Shown piece after piece: positions 42,111-56,965 of a stretch of DNA of 64,000 nucleotides. Within the stretch, counting starts at the first letter, position 1. Each line of letters starts with the position of its first letter. This DNA is from Phymorhynchus buccinoides (taxonomy: Eukaryota; Mollusca; Gastropoda; Neogastropoda; Raphitomidae), in assembly GCA_017654935.2 (NCBI GenBank), contig CM065694.1, forward strand, positions 40,001-104,000, read 5' to 3'. The position numbers and the translations under genes are program-made. The notes under the pieces were generated by a model that saw nothing but the letters and a program-made list of their open reading frames with translations, was not told the origin of the DNA and made no database searches.

Positions 42111-42860
42111 AGACATTATATATTAGTTAAAATCGATTTGAATCGCGAATGAAAAGATGAACAGCTTCAAATACAGAAATGTTGGTTTGATCCCGTCTGC
42201 CATTCAAGAGAAAATCAATTTGAATAAGATCAGGAGGAAGGTTAAGTATGATATTGGCACGAGAAGCATAGAACAGAGGGCACAACAAACAGTGTTCAAC
42301 AGTTCAGGAGGAAGGTATTGATACGAGAAGCACTGAACAGAGGGCACGACAAACAGTGTTCAACAGTTCAGGAGGAATGTATTGATACGAGATGCACTGA
42401 ACAGATGGCACGACAAACAGTGTTCAACAGTTCAGGAGGAAGGTATTGATACGCGAAGCACTGAACAGATGGAACGACAAACAGTGTTCAACAGTTCAGG
42501 AGGAAGGTATTGATACGAGAAGCACTGAACAGATGGCACGACAAACAGTGTTCAACAGTTCAGGAGGAATGTATTGATACGAGAAGCACTGAACAGATGG
42601 CACAACAAACAGTGTTCAACAGTTCAGGAGGAAGGTATTGATACGAGAAGCACTGAACAGAGGGCACGACAAACAGTGTTCAACAGTTCAGGAGGAAGGT
42701 TAAGTATGATATTGGCACGAGAAGCATAGAAGTACAGAGGGCACAACAAAAAATGTTCAACAGTTCAGGAGGAATGTATTGATACAAGAAACACTGAACA
42801 GATGGCACAACAAACAGTGTTCAACAGTTCAGGAGGAAGGTATTGATACGAGAAGCACTT
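42111..42860 (-). repeat. 64-bp tandem array derived from a LINE zinc-knuckle region
   Basis: Minus-strand coding at about 42125-42300 resembles the C-terminal part of the LINE at 42861-43534 (EHCLLCPLFYASR, LPPDLIQ and IRDSNRF beside EHYLPSCHLFRAAR, LPPDQIH and IQESKRF). The 64-bp block that encodes TVEHCLSCHLFSASR is then tandemly repeated about nine times to 42860. Since 64 is not a multiple of three, the frame is lost from copy to copy. Confidence 0.8.
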
Positions 42861-43534
42861 ATTTCAAAATGATTAACGACCTGTGTCCCTTATGCTTACC
42901 TGAACTTGTTGCAGCGCAAAATTCATATGGTAAGAGAAGACCATTAGATCGCTCTGTTCCTAAGTTCAATAGCGAACTGTATTGAAACTCTTTCATTCCC
43001 TCTACTACAGTCTTGTGGAATAATTTACCAGAGTTCTTGAAAAGAAGTACTTGCCAGAAGAAATGCCAGTTTAAACATTTTCTACGAGCTAATGATCCTG
43101 TTGTCCCTGATTATTCTTACTTTGGAGAAATAAATGAACAAATATTGCATTGCCGACTTTGGTTAGGAATCAGCGACCTAAACGATGATTTATACAAACG
43201 CCATATCACAGATAATCCTCTTTGTGCTTGTGGTGCTGCAAGTGAAACGGCTGAACATTACTTACCGTCCTGCCATTTGTTTCGTGCTGCCAGACAAAAT
43301 ACAGTTCTAATCCTACCTCCTGATCAAATTCACCCGAGAATGCTTCTGAATGGAAAATCAGACTTGCCTAAAGAAACAAATATCTCCATATTTCAAACTG
43401 TTCACACATTAATACAGGAGTCAAAGAGGTTTACATCTTCACGTTGTTGGTCAAAAGATGCTGATTACTACCATTTATTATATATTTATATCATATATAA
43501 TGTAATTGATATTAGCTGTAGTTGTGTACCATAA
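42861..43534 (+). pseudogene. LINE C-terminal fragment with CxC-H-C zinc knuckle
   Basis: The first segment (YFKMINDLCPLCLPEL) and the frame starting at 43013 (WNNLPEFLKRS, QILHCRLWLGISDLNDDL) match the end of a non-LTR RT protein. Residues C71, C73, H82 and C87 of the second frame form a C-x-C-x8-H-x4-C zinc knuckle of the kind that closes several LINE proteins. A stop near 42983 separates the two pieces. RT catalytic motifs are absent, so it is a 5'-truncated relic. Confidence 0.85.
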
Positions 43535-43944
43535 ATCCATTTATAAAATAGTCCTTCAGCCGACCCTCCTTCTTCTTCACATTCTTAATGTGTTCAGACA
43601 TTATGGATAAATAGTGAGCTGTATAATTAGAACATTTTTGAATTGTGCTCCCCCATACTTTCTCTTTTTTCTCTCTTTTGTTAGATTTTACTAATGTTTT
43701 CTTCGTTTGTTTGTTCATAGGCATTGTTGTTGATGGGGTTTTGTTTTTTGTTTTTTCTCCATTGATTATCAAGTTTGCTAATGTTTAAAATAATTTGTGG
43801 TTTGATTTTCAATCCTTTGACTTGAGCTGGGAAATTATTCTGGACATTTATTGCTAATTAACTTTGTCAAATCAGTTCATTTCTTAGATTGTTAACTTTA
43901 CATTAATTTCTATTTAGTTGTTTGTTTGTTTTCTTTTTTCTTAA

Positions 43945-44177
43945 CCCTTTCACCGCCAAAGTCGCATTTTAGCACCACAGTGATTTAACACCTATGTCAC
44001 TAAAAGGCATCAATTGGGACCTGTTACCCAAAGACCCTCTTGTCTTAGTTTTGGGAAGTAAGGATAGACCTTATTTTATATAGGTGAAGATTCACCAATA
44101 CTGCAGATGGATTTTGTTCTCTACCCAGGTAAATTTAATGGAAATGTTTGGCTGAAATATGGCTGGCGGTGAAAGGG
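43945..44177. mobile_element. piggyBac-type MITE with TTAA target duplication
   Basis: TTAA (43941-43944) is followed by CCCTTTCACCGCCA, and the element ends TGGCGGTGAAAGGG with TTAA at 44178-44181. A perfect 14-bp inverted repeat and TTAA duplication at a length of 233 bp with no coding are diagnostic of a piggyBac-like MITE. Confidence 0.9.
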
Positions 44178-44393
44178 TTAAAACGACTACTATATATATC
44201 TTATATTTTTTCAAAAGTCGTCATAATATGTAATATTCATGCTGATAGTGAGCACGCTATAAGCTCGAAGCTTGTTGTTGCTCATTCCTTCGTTAATGTA
44301 TTTATGTATATGTCCTGTTGAACTTAATAATTTTTTAAAATATAAACCAAGTGAGATAATGACGTAATTTGACAGGCAAAACATTGTCTTTCT

Positions 44394-44850
44394 GTGTTGG
44401 CATGCTGGAGGACAGCTGTTCACAGACTCGTGTCATTCATGTTTGGATTATCGCAATGCATCGCTTCCAGAGCTTGGATACACTGCCACGAGGTTGGTAC
44501 TGCTGATAGACGTCGTGAAGGTGGCAGAATTATGGAGAATTGCAAGAATAATTTATGTTTTCTGCTTTTTTCAGGCCTGCCAAAATCGCTGTCTCGCAGC
44601 ATTTTGATTTGCTGAATGCCTCAGTGCTGAACATTTCAATCCAAACTGTGAGGAACGGACTCCAAGATGCTGCCTTTACTCCCCCTGGGCATGTTTAGGC
44701 ATCCTGCTCATTCTAGCTCATGATTAGAACCTTCTTTTGAGAGCCCAGAACCAAACCATCTGGACATTATGAAACTGGACATGAATTCTCTTCACCAATG
44801 AGTCCAGGATCTGACAAGGCAGCCGTTAGAAGCCGTTCACAGCAGCTCAG
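44394..44850 (+). pseudogene. Tc1/mariner-like transposase relic
   Basis: Fragments resemble a Tc1-type transposase in order: an HTH piece (VSFMFGLSQCIASRAWIH, then GTADRRREGGR), ISIQTVRNGLQDAAF and FTNESRI, where the family has the catalytic TDESRF-type block. Stops and frameshifts are frequent, and no inverted repeat ends were located. Assignment is by pattern memory. Confidence 0.6.
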
Positions 44851-45284
44851 AAGTCTAAAGGACCCAGAACAGTGTCTGTTAGAAGAGTGGAACACCCTGG
44901 ATCAGCAAGAGCTCAAAAGCTCCTCCAGAACACAAAATGGCGTTTCTAGGCTGGAATTTCAGTGAGGGGGTCTCGCACATGCTTATCCATGACTTTTCTT
45001 GCCATACAAAACAAAAATTCTGAAAATGAACAATTCGCTCCATTCGGTTATTTTATACAGTTTGAAGGGTTATCACAAACGTTCCTTGAGGCAAGCCAAT
45101 ACAATCATTCTCAGACCATGTTTTCTATCACAATGTGCAGAAGACATGTTAATTAAACCGAACAAGAAAAAAAGTAATGACAATGTTTATCTTTGATAAA
45201 TGTGCATGTTTAAGTTAATATCCTTAGCAAATTTTGAGCAGTATATGTTGATTAGGCCTATTCAAAACCATCGGGACTTTCCTG

Positions 45285-45385
45285 GTATTGCAGTACCGCC
45301 AGGATCGTCCCACTATCTTTAGAGCTACAAATGTCCCACATGTACTGTACCAGGTCGGAGGCCGCTAAACGGACTTTCACTCACA
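45285..45385 (+). repeat. Dispersed repeat fragment (GTCCCACATGTA family)
   Basis: TTCCTGGTATTGCAGTACCG, CCAGGATCGTCCCAC, ATGTCCCACATGT and CCAGGTCGGAGGCCG match, with differences, the copy at about 15880-15980. It abuts the satellite. Confidence 0.7.
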
Positions 45386-48300
45386 GCTAATAAGACTAAC
45401 TGCACATGGTATCCCACATCGCCATGAGGTAGCTAGGTAATAAGACTATCTGCACATTGTATCCCACATCACCATGAGGTAGTCAGCTAATAAGACTACC
45501 TGCACATGGCATCGCACATCACCTTGAGGTAGTCAGCCAACAAGCTAATAAGACTACCTGCACGTGGTAGCCCACATCACCTTGAAGTAGTCAGCCAACA
45601 AGCTAATAAGACACATGGTATCCCACATAACCAAGAGATAGTCAGCCAACAAGCTAATAAGACTACTACCTGCACATGGTATCCCTCATCACCATGAAGT
45701 AGTCAGCTATTAAGACTACCTGCACGTGGTATCCCACATCACAATGAGGTAGTCGGCTAATAAGACACATGGTATCCCACATCGCCATGAGGTAGTCAGC
45801 CAACAAGCTAATATGACTACCTGCACATGGTATCCCACATCACCATGAGGTAGTCAGCCAACAAGCTAATAAGACTACCTGCACATGGTATCCCACATCA
45901 CCATGAGGTAGTCAGCTAATAAGACTACCTGCACATGGTATCCCACATCACCATGAGGTAGTCAGCTAATAAGAAACATGGTATCCCACATCGCCATGAG
46001 GTAGTCAGCTAATAAGACTACCTGCACATGGTATCCCACATCACCATAAGGTAGTCAGCTAATAAGACACATGGTATCCCACATGACCATGAGGTACTCA
46101 ACTATTAAGACTACCTGCACATGGTATCCCACATCACCATGAGGTAGTCAGCTAATAAGACTACCTGCACATGGCATCCCACATGACCATGAGGTACTCA
46201 GCTATTAAGACTACCTGCACATGGTATCCCTCATCACCATGAAGTAGTCAGCTAATAAGACTACCTGCACATGGTATCGCACAGCACCATGAGGTAGTCG
46301 GCTAATGAGACACATGGTATCCCACATCGCCATGAGGTAGTCAGCCAACAACCTAATAAGACTACCTGCACATGGTATCCCACATCACCATGAGGTAGTC
46401 AGCTAATAAGACTACCTGCACATGCATCACCATGAGGTAGTCAGCTAATAAGACTACCTGCACATGGCATCCCACATGACCATGAGGTACTCAGCTATTA
46501 AGACTACCTGCACATGGTATCCCACATCACCATGAGGTAGTCAGCTAATAAGACTACCTGCACATGGTATCCCACATCACCATGAGGTAGTCAGCTAATA
46601 AGACTACCTGCACATGGTATCCCACATCACCATGAGGTAGTCAGCTAATAAGACTACCTGCACATGGTATCACACAGCACCATGAGGTAGTCGGCTAATG
46701 AGACACATGGTATCCCACATCGCCATGAGGTAGTCAGCCAACAAGCTAATAAGACTACCTGCACATGGTATTCCACATCACCATAAGGTAGTCGGCTAAT
46801 AAGACTACCTGCACATGGTATCCCAAATCACCATGAGGTAGTTAGGTAATAAAGCACATGGTATCCCACATCACCATGAGGTAGTCAGCTAATAAGACTA
46901 CCTGCACATGGTATCCCACATGACCATGAGGTACTCAGCTATTAAGACTACCTGCACATGGTATCCCACATCACCATGAGGTAGTCAGCTAATAAAACTA
47001 CCTGCACATGGTATCCCACATCACCATAAGGTAGTCAGCTAATAAGACACATGGTATCCCACATCACCATGAGGTAGTCAGCCAACAAGCTAATAAGACT
47101 ACCTGCACATGGTATCCCACATCACCATGAGGTAGTTAGGTAATAAGACTACCTGCACATGGCATCCCACATCACCATGAGGTAGCTAGGTAAGAAGACT
47201 ACCTGCACATTGTATCCTACATCACCATGAGGTAGTCAGCTAATAAGACTACCTGAACATGGTATCCCACATCACCATGAGGTAGTCAGCTAATAAGACA
47301 CATGGTATCCAACATCACCATGAGGTAGTCAGACAACAAGCTAATAAGACTACCTGCACATGGTATCCCACATCTCCATGAGGTAGTCAGCTAATAAGAC
47401 TACCTGCACATGGTATCCCACATCACCTTATGGTAGTCAGCTAATAAGGCACATGGTATTCCACATCACCATGATGTAGTCAGGTAAAAAGTCGCATGGT
47501 ATCCCACATCACCATGAGGTAGTCAGCTAATAAGACTACCTGCACATGGTATCCCACATCACCATGAGGTAGTTAGGTAATAAGACTACCTGCACATGGC
47601 ATCCCACATCACCATGAGGTAGCTAGGTAAGAAGACTACCTGCACATTGTATCCCACATCACCATGAGGTAGTCAGCTAATAAAACTACCTGAACATGGT
47701 ATCCCACATCACCATGAGGTAGTCAGCTAATAAGACACATGGTATCCCACATCGCCATGAGGTAGTCAGCGAATAAATCACATGGTATCCCACATCACCA
47801 TGAGGTAGCCAGCTAATAAGACTACCTGCACATGGCATCCCATCACGATGAGGTAGTTAGCTAATAAGACTACCTGCATATTGTATCCCACATTACCATA
47901 AGGTAGGCAGCCAACAAGCTAATAAGACTACCTGCACATGGTATCCCACATCACCATGAGGTAGTCAGCTAATAAGACTACCTGCACATGGTATCCCACA
48001 TAACCTTGAGGTAGTCAGCTAATAAGGCACATGGTAGCCCACATCACCATGAGGTAGTCAGCAGACAAGCTAATAAGACTACCTGCACATGGTATCCCAC
48101 ATCACCTTATGGTAGTCAGCTAATAAGGCACATGGTATCCCACATCACCATGATGTAGTCAGGTAAAAAGTCGCATGGTATCCCACATCACCATGAGGTA
48201 GTCAGCTAATAAGACTACCTGCACATGGTATCCCACATGACCATGAGGTACTCAGCTATTAAGACTACCTGCAGATGGTATCCCACATCACCATGAGGTA

Positions 48301-51300
48301 GTCGGTTAATAAGACTACCTGCAAATGGTATCCCACATCACCTTAAGGTATTCAGCCAGCAAGCTAATAAGACTACCTGCACATGGTATCCCACATCACC
48401 ATGAGGTAGTCAGCCAACAAGCTAATAGGACTACCTGCACATGGTATCCCACATCTCCATGAGGTAGTTAGGTAATAAGACTTCCTGCAGATGGCATCCC
48501 ACATCACCATGAGGAAGCTAGATAATAAGACTACCACATCACCATGAGGTAGTCAGCTAATACGACTACGTGCACATTGTATCCCACATCACCATGAGGT
48601 ATTCGGCTAATAAGAGTACCTGCACATGGTATCCCACATCACCATAAGGTAGTCAGCTGATAAGACACATAGTATCCCACATCATCATGAGGTAGTCAGC
48701 CAACAAGCTAATAAGACTACCTGCACATGGTATCCCACATCACCATGAAATAGTCAGCTAATAAGACACATGCCACATCACCATGAGGTAGTCAGCCAAC
48801 AAGCTAATAAGACTACCTGCACACGGTATCCCACATCACCATGAGGTAGTTAGGTAATAAGACTACCTGCACATGGCATCCCACATCACCATAAGGTAGC
48901 TAGATAAGAAGACTACCTGCACATTGTATCCCACATCACCATGAGGTAGTCAGTTAATAAAACTACCTGAACATGGTATCCCACATCACCATGAGGTAGT
49001 CAGCTAATAAGACACATGGTATCCCACATCGCCATGAGGTAGTCAGCGAATAAGTCACATGGTATCCCACATCACCATGAGGTAGCCAGCTAATAAGACT
49101 ACCTGCACATGGCATCCCATCACGATGAGGTAGTTAGCTAATAAGACTACCTGCATATTGTATCCCACATTACCATAAGGTAGGCAGCCAACAAGCTAAT
49201 AAGACTACCTGCACATGGTATCCCACATCACCATGAGGTAGTCAGCTAATAAGACTACCTGCACATGGTATCCCACATAACCTTGAGGTAGTCAGCTAAT
49301 AAGGCACATGGTAGCCCACATCACCATGAGGTAGTCAGCAGACAAGCTAATAAGTCTACCTGCACATGGTATCCCACATCACCTTATGGTAGGCAGCTAA
49401 TAAGGCACATGGTATCCCACATCACCATGATGTAGTCAGGTAAAAAGTCGCATGGTATCCCACATCACCATGAGGTAGTCAGCTAATAAGACTACCTGCA
49501 CATGGTATCCCACATGACCATGAGGTACTCAGCTATTAAGACTACCTGCACATGGTATCCCACATCACCATGAGGTAGTCGGTTAATAAGACTACCTGCA
49601 CCTGGTATCCCTCATCACCATGAGGTAGTTAGCTAATAAAACTACCTGCACATGGTATCCCACATCACCATAAGGTAGTCAGCTAATAAGACACATGGTA
49701 TTCCACATCACCATAAGGTAGTCAGCTAATAAGACACATGGTATCCCACATCACCATGAGGTAGTCATCTAATAAGACTACCTGCACATCGTATCCCACA
49801 TCACGATGAGGTAGTTAGCTAATAAGACTACCTGCACATTGTATCCCACATCACGATAAGGTAGTCAGCCAACAAGCTAATAAGACTACCTGCACATGGT
49901 ATCCCACATCACCATGAGGTAGTCAGCTAATAAGAATACGTGCACATTGCATCCCACATCAACATGAGGTAGTCGGCTAATAAGACTACCTGCACATGGC
50001 ATCCCACATCACCGTGAGGTAGTCAGCTAATAAGACTACGTGCACATTGTATCCCACATCACCATGAGGTAGTCGCCTAATAAGAGTACCTGCACATGGT
50101 ATCCCACATCACCATGAGGTAGTCAGCTAATAAGAATACGTGCACATTGTATCCCACATCACCTTGAGGTAGTCAGCTAATAAGACTACCTGCACATGGT
50201 ATCCCACATCACCATGAGGTAGTCAGCTAATACGACTACGTGCACATTGTATCTCACATCAACATGAGGTAGTCAGCTAATAAGACTACGTGCACATTGT
50301 ATCCCACATCACCATGAGGTAGTCGCCTAATAAGAGTACCTGCACATGGTATCCCACATCACCATAAGGTAGTCAGCTAATAAGACACATAGTATCCCAC
50401 ATCACCATGAGGTAGTCAGCCAACAAGCTAATAAGACTACCTGCACATGGTATCCCACATCACCATGAGGTAGTTAGCTAATAAGACTACCTGCACATGG
50501 TATCCCAAATCACCATGAGGTAGTCAGCTAAAAAGGCAGATGGTATCCCACATCACCATGAGCTAGTCAGCTAATAAGACTACCTTCACATGGTATCCCA
50601 CATCATCAAGAGGTAGTCAGCTAATAAGAGACATGGTATCCCACATCACCATAAGGTATCAGCCAACAAGCTAATAAGACTACCTGCACATTGTATCCCA
50701 CATCACCATGAGGTAGTCAGCTAATAAGACTACCTGCACATTGTATCCCACATCACCATGAGGTAGTCGGCTAATAAGAGTACCTGCACATGGTATCCCA
50801 CATCACCATGAGGTAGTCAGCCAACACGCTAATAAGACTACCTGCACATGGTATCCCACATCACCATGAGATAGTCAGCTAATAAGACACATGGTAAACC
50901 ACATCACCATGAGGTAGTCAGCCAACAAGCTAATAAGACTACCTGCACATTGTATCCCACATCACCATGAGGTAGTTAGGTAATAAGACTACCTGCACAT
51001 GGCATCCCACATCACCATGAGGTAGCTAGGTAAGAAGACTACCTGCACATTGTATCCCACATCACCATGAGGTAGTCAGCTAATAAGACTACCTGAACAT
51101 GGTATCCCACATCACCATGAGGTAGTCAGCTAATAAGACACATGGTATCCAACATCACCATGAGGTAGTCAGCGAATAAGTCACATGGTATCCCACATCA
51201 CCATGAGGTAGTCAGCTAATAAGACTACCTGCACATGGCATCCCACATCACGATGAGGTAGTTAGCTAATAAGACTACCTGCACATTGTATCCCACATTA

Positions 51301-54300
51301 CCATAAGGTAGGCAGCCAACAAGCTAATAAGACTACCTGCACATGGTATCCCACATCACCATGAGGTAGTCAGCTAATAAGACTACCTGCACATGGTATC
51401 CCACATCAACTTGAGGTAGTCAGCTAATAAGGCACATGGTAGCCCACATCACCATGAGGTAGTCAGCCAACAAGCTAATAAGACTACCTGCACATGGTAT
51501 CCCACATCACCTTATGGTAGTCAGCTAATAAGGCACATGGTATCCCACATCACCATGATGTAGTTAGGTAAAAAGTCGCATGGTATCCCACATCACCATG
51601 AGGTAGTCAGCTAATAAGACTACCTGCACATGGTATCCCACATGACCATCAGGTACTCAACTATTAAGACTACCTGCACATGGTATCCCACATCACCATG
51701 AGGTAGTCGGTTAATAAGACTACCTGCACATGGTATCCCACATCAACATGAGGTAGTTAGCTAATAAGACTACCTGCACATGGTATCCCACATCACCATG
51801 AGGTAGTCGGTTAATAAGACTACCTGCACATGGTATCCCACATCAACATGAGGTAGTTAGCTAATAAGAGTACCTGCACATGGTATCCCACATCACCATG
51901 AGGTAGTCAGTTAATAAGACTACCTGCACATGGTATCCCACATCAACATGAGGTAGTTAGCTAATAAGAGTACCTGCACATGGTATCCCACATCACCATA
52001 AGGTATTCAGCCAGCAAGCTAATAAGACTACCTGCACATGGTATCCCACATCACCATAAGGTAGTCAGCCAGCAAGCTAATAGGACTACCTGCACATGGT
52101 ATCCCACATCTCCATGAGGTAGATAGGTAATAAGACTTCCTGAAGATGGCATCCCACATCACCATGAGGTAGCTGTGTAATAAGACTACCTGCACATTGT
52201 ATCCCACATCACCATGAGGTAGTTAGCTAATAAGACTACATGCACATGGTATCCCACATCACCATGAGGTAGTCAGCTAATAAGACACATGTTATCCCAC
52301 ATCACCATAAGGTAGTCAGCTAATAAGACACATGGTATCCGACATCACCATGAGGTAGTCAGCTAATAAGACTACCTGCACATGGTATCCCACATCACTA
52401 TGAGGTAGTCAGCTAATAAGACACATGGTATCCCACATCGCCATGAGGTAGTCATCTAATAAGACTACATGCACACCGTATCGCACATCACGATGAGGTA
52501 GTTAGCTAATAAGACTACCTGCATATTGTATCCCACATCACCATAAGGTCGTCAGCCAACAAGCTAATAAGACTACCTGCACATGGTATCCCACATCACC
52601 ATGAGGTAGTCAGCTAATAAGAATACGTGCACATTGTATCCCACATCACCATGAGGTAGTCAGCTAATAAGACTACCTGCACATGGTATCCCACATCACC
52701 ATGAGGTAGTCAGCTAATAAGACTACTTGCACATTGTATCCCACATCAACATGAGGTAGTCGGTTAATAAGACTACCTGCACATGGTATCCCAAATCACC
52801 ATGAGGTAGTCAGCTAATAAGACTACGTGCACATTGTATCCCACATCACCATTAGGTAGTCGGCTAATAAGAGTACCTGCACATGGTATCCCACATCACC
52901 ATAAGGTAGTCAGCTAATAAGACACATAGTATCCCACATCACCATGAGGTAGTCAGCCAACAAGCTAATAAGACTACCTGCACATGGTATCCCACATCAC
53001 CATGAGGTAGTTAGCTAATAAGACTACCTGCACATGGTATCCCACGTCACCATGAGGTAGTCAGCTAATACGACTACCTGCACATGGTATCCCACACCAC
53101 CATGAGGTAGTTAGCTAATAAGACTACCTGCACATGGTATACCACATCACCATGAGGTAGTCAGCTAATAAGACTACCTGCACATGGTATCCCACATCAC
53201 CATGAGGTAGTTAGCTAATAAGACTACCTGCACATGGTATCCCACATCACCATGAGGTAGTCAGCTAATAAGACTACCTGGACATGGTATCCCACATCAC
53301 CATGAGGTAGTCAGCTAACAAGCTAATAAGACTACCTACACATGGTATCCCACATCACCATGAGGTAGTCAGCCAACAAGCTAATAAGACTACCTGCACA
53401 TGGTATCCCACATCACCATGAGGTAGTTAGGTAATAAGACTACCTGCACATGGCATCCCACATCACCATGAGGTAGGTAGGTATTAGGACTACCTGCACA
53501 TGTTATCCCACATCACCATGATGTAGTCCGCTAATAAGACTACCTGCACATGGTATCCCACATCACGTTGAGGTAGTCAGCCAACAAGCTAATAAGACTA
53601 CCTGCACGTGGTAGCCCACATCACCATGAGGTAGCTAGGTAATAGGACTACCTGCACATGTTATCCCACATCACCATGATGTAGTCAGCTAATAAGACTA
53701 CCTGCACATGGTATCCCACATCACGTTGAGGTAGTCAGCCAACAAGCTAATAAGACTACCTGCACGTGGTAGCCCACATCACCTTGAGGTAGTCAGCCAA
53801 CAAGCTAATAAGACTACCTGCACCTGGTAGCCCACATCACCATGAGGTAGTCAGCCAACAAGCTAATAAGACTACCTGCACGTGGTATCCCAAATCACCA
53901 TGAGGTAGTCAGCTAATAAGACACATGGTATCCCACATCACCATGAGGTAGTCAGCTAAAAAGGCACATGGTATCCCACATCACCATGAGCTAGTCAGCT
54001 AATAAGGTACATGGTATCCCACATCACCATGAGGTAGTCAGCCAACAAGTTAATAAGACTACCTACACAGTCATGGTATCCCACATCACCATGAGGTAGT
54101 CAGCTAATAAGACTACCTGCACATGGTATCCCACATCACCATGAGGTAGTCAGCTAATAAGACTACCTGCACATGGTATCCCACATCACCATAAGGTAGT
54201 CAGCCAACAAGCTAATAAGACTACCTGCACATAAGACACATGATATCCCACATCACCATGAGGTAGTCAGGTAAAAAGGCACATGGTATCCCACATCAGC

Positions 54301-55192
54301 ATGAGGTAGTCGGTTAATAAGACTACCTGCACATGGTATCCCACATCACCATGAGGTAGTCGGTTAATAAGACTACCTGCACATGGTATCCCACATCACC
54401 ATGAGGTAGTCGGTTAATAAGACTACCTGCACATGATATCCCACATCACTATGAGGTAGTCAGCTAATAAGACACATGATATCCCACATCGCCATGAGGT
54501 AGTTAGCGAATAAGTCACATGGTATCCCACATCACCATGAGGTAGTCAGCTAATAAGACTACCTGCACATGGCATCCCACATCACGATGAGGTAGTTAGC
54601 TAATAAGACTACCTGCACATGGTATCCCACATCACCATGATGTAGTCAGCTAATAAGACTACCTGCACATTGCATCCCACATCACCATGAGGTAGTCGTC
54701 TAATAAGAGTACCTGCACATGGTATCCCACATCACCATGAGGTAGTCAGCTAATACGGCACATGGTATCCCACATCACCATGAGGTTGTCAGCTAATAAG
54801 GCACATGGTATCCCACATCACCATGAGGTAGTCAGCTAATAAGACTACCTGCACATGGTATCCCACATCACCATGATGTAGTCAGCTAATAAGACTACCT
54901 GCACATTGCATCCCACATCACCATGAGGTAGTCGGCTAATAAGAGTACCTGCACATGGTATCCCACATCACCATGAGGTAGTCAGCTAATACGGCACATG
55001 GTATCCCACATCACCATGAGGTTGTCATCTAATAAGGCACATGGTATCCCACATCACCATGAGGTAGTCAGCCAACAAGCTAATAAAGCACATGGTATCC
55101 CACATCACCATGAGGTAGTCAGCCAACAAGCTAATAAGACTACCTGCACATGGTATCCCACATGACCATGAGGTAGTCAGCTAATAAGACTA
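45386..55192. repeat. 9.8-kb satellite of about 50-bp units with higher-order repeats
   Basis: The basic unit is TAATAAGACTACCTGCACAT followed by GGTATCCCACATCACCATGA and GGTAGTCAGC (50 bp). A short form lacks TACCTGC (about 43 bp), and a longer form has a CAACAAGC insertion. There are roughly 190 or more units. Blocks recur as larger units: the AGCGAATAA variant is at about 47768, 49045, 51171 and 54505, and the AGTTAGGTAATAAG block at 47571 and 48848 shows the same 1277-bp offset. No open frame of interest. It may be centromeric, subtelomeric or an intronic/intergenic satellite. Location on the chromosome is unknown. Confidence 0.97.
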
Positions 55193-56286
<1,094 letters not shown>

Positions 56287-56346
<60 letters not shown>

Positions 56347-56360
56347 CCCCCCTCTCTCTC

Positions 56361-56394
<34 letters not shown>
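56287..56394. repeat. (CT)n tract with poly(C) runs
   Basis: CT repeats broken by two C runs (about 56344-56352 and 56360-56371). Confidence 0.97.
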
Positions 56395-56395
<1 letters not shown>

Positions 56396-56680
56396 GTGAC
56401 CCTGGCTGGCCCTGTACTGGAATGTGGCGAGGCAAAGGGCTCTAGCCTAAAGAGGGTTACACTGGAGTCATTGTTATGCTCATACACGGGCCCGTCGTCC
56501 TAAGCTGATTTCATTTATTCGTACTCTAACTGACCGGATGTGACGTAGGGAGATAGCTAGGGGTCGTGACTGACGACATGAAGTTTTTTGAAAATTATTT
56601 TTGTAAGCCTTTCACTGTTAATGTTAGTCATGTGGGTTTAAGGCGTTTTATTTAGAGGCAGGTTCCTAGCAACAGAAAGT

Positions 56681-56864
<184 letters not shown>

Positions 56865-56965
56865 ATCGCCCTGGCTCACGCGCGGGAAAGTGATCTCCAG
56901 TTGAGCGGCCAGAAGCGCTCATTGCGCTCAGCGATAATGGTATGAGCATTTTCGTTAACACGTAA

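Noticed and set aside
45386..55192. Possible CRISPR array, because of short direct repeats
   Set aside because: Units are contiguous without unique spacers, lengths vary, and the genome is eukaryotic. It is a satellite.
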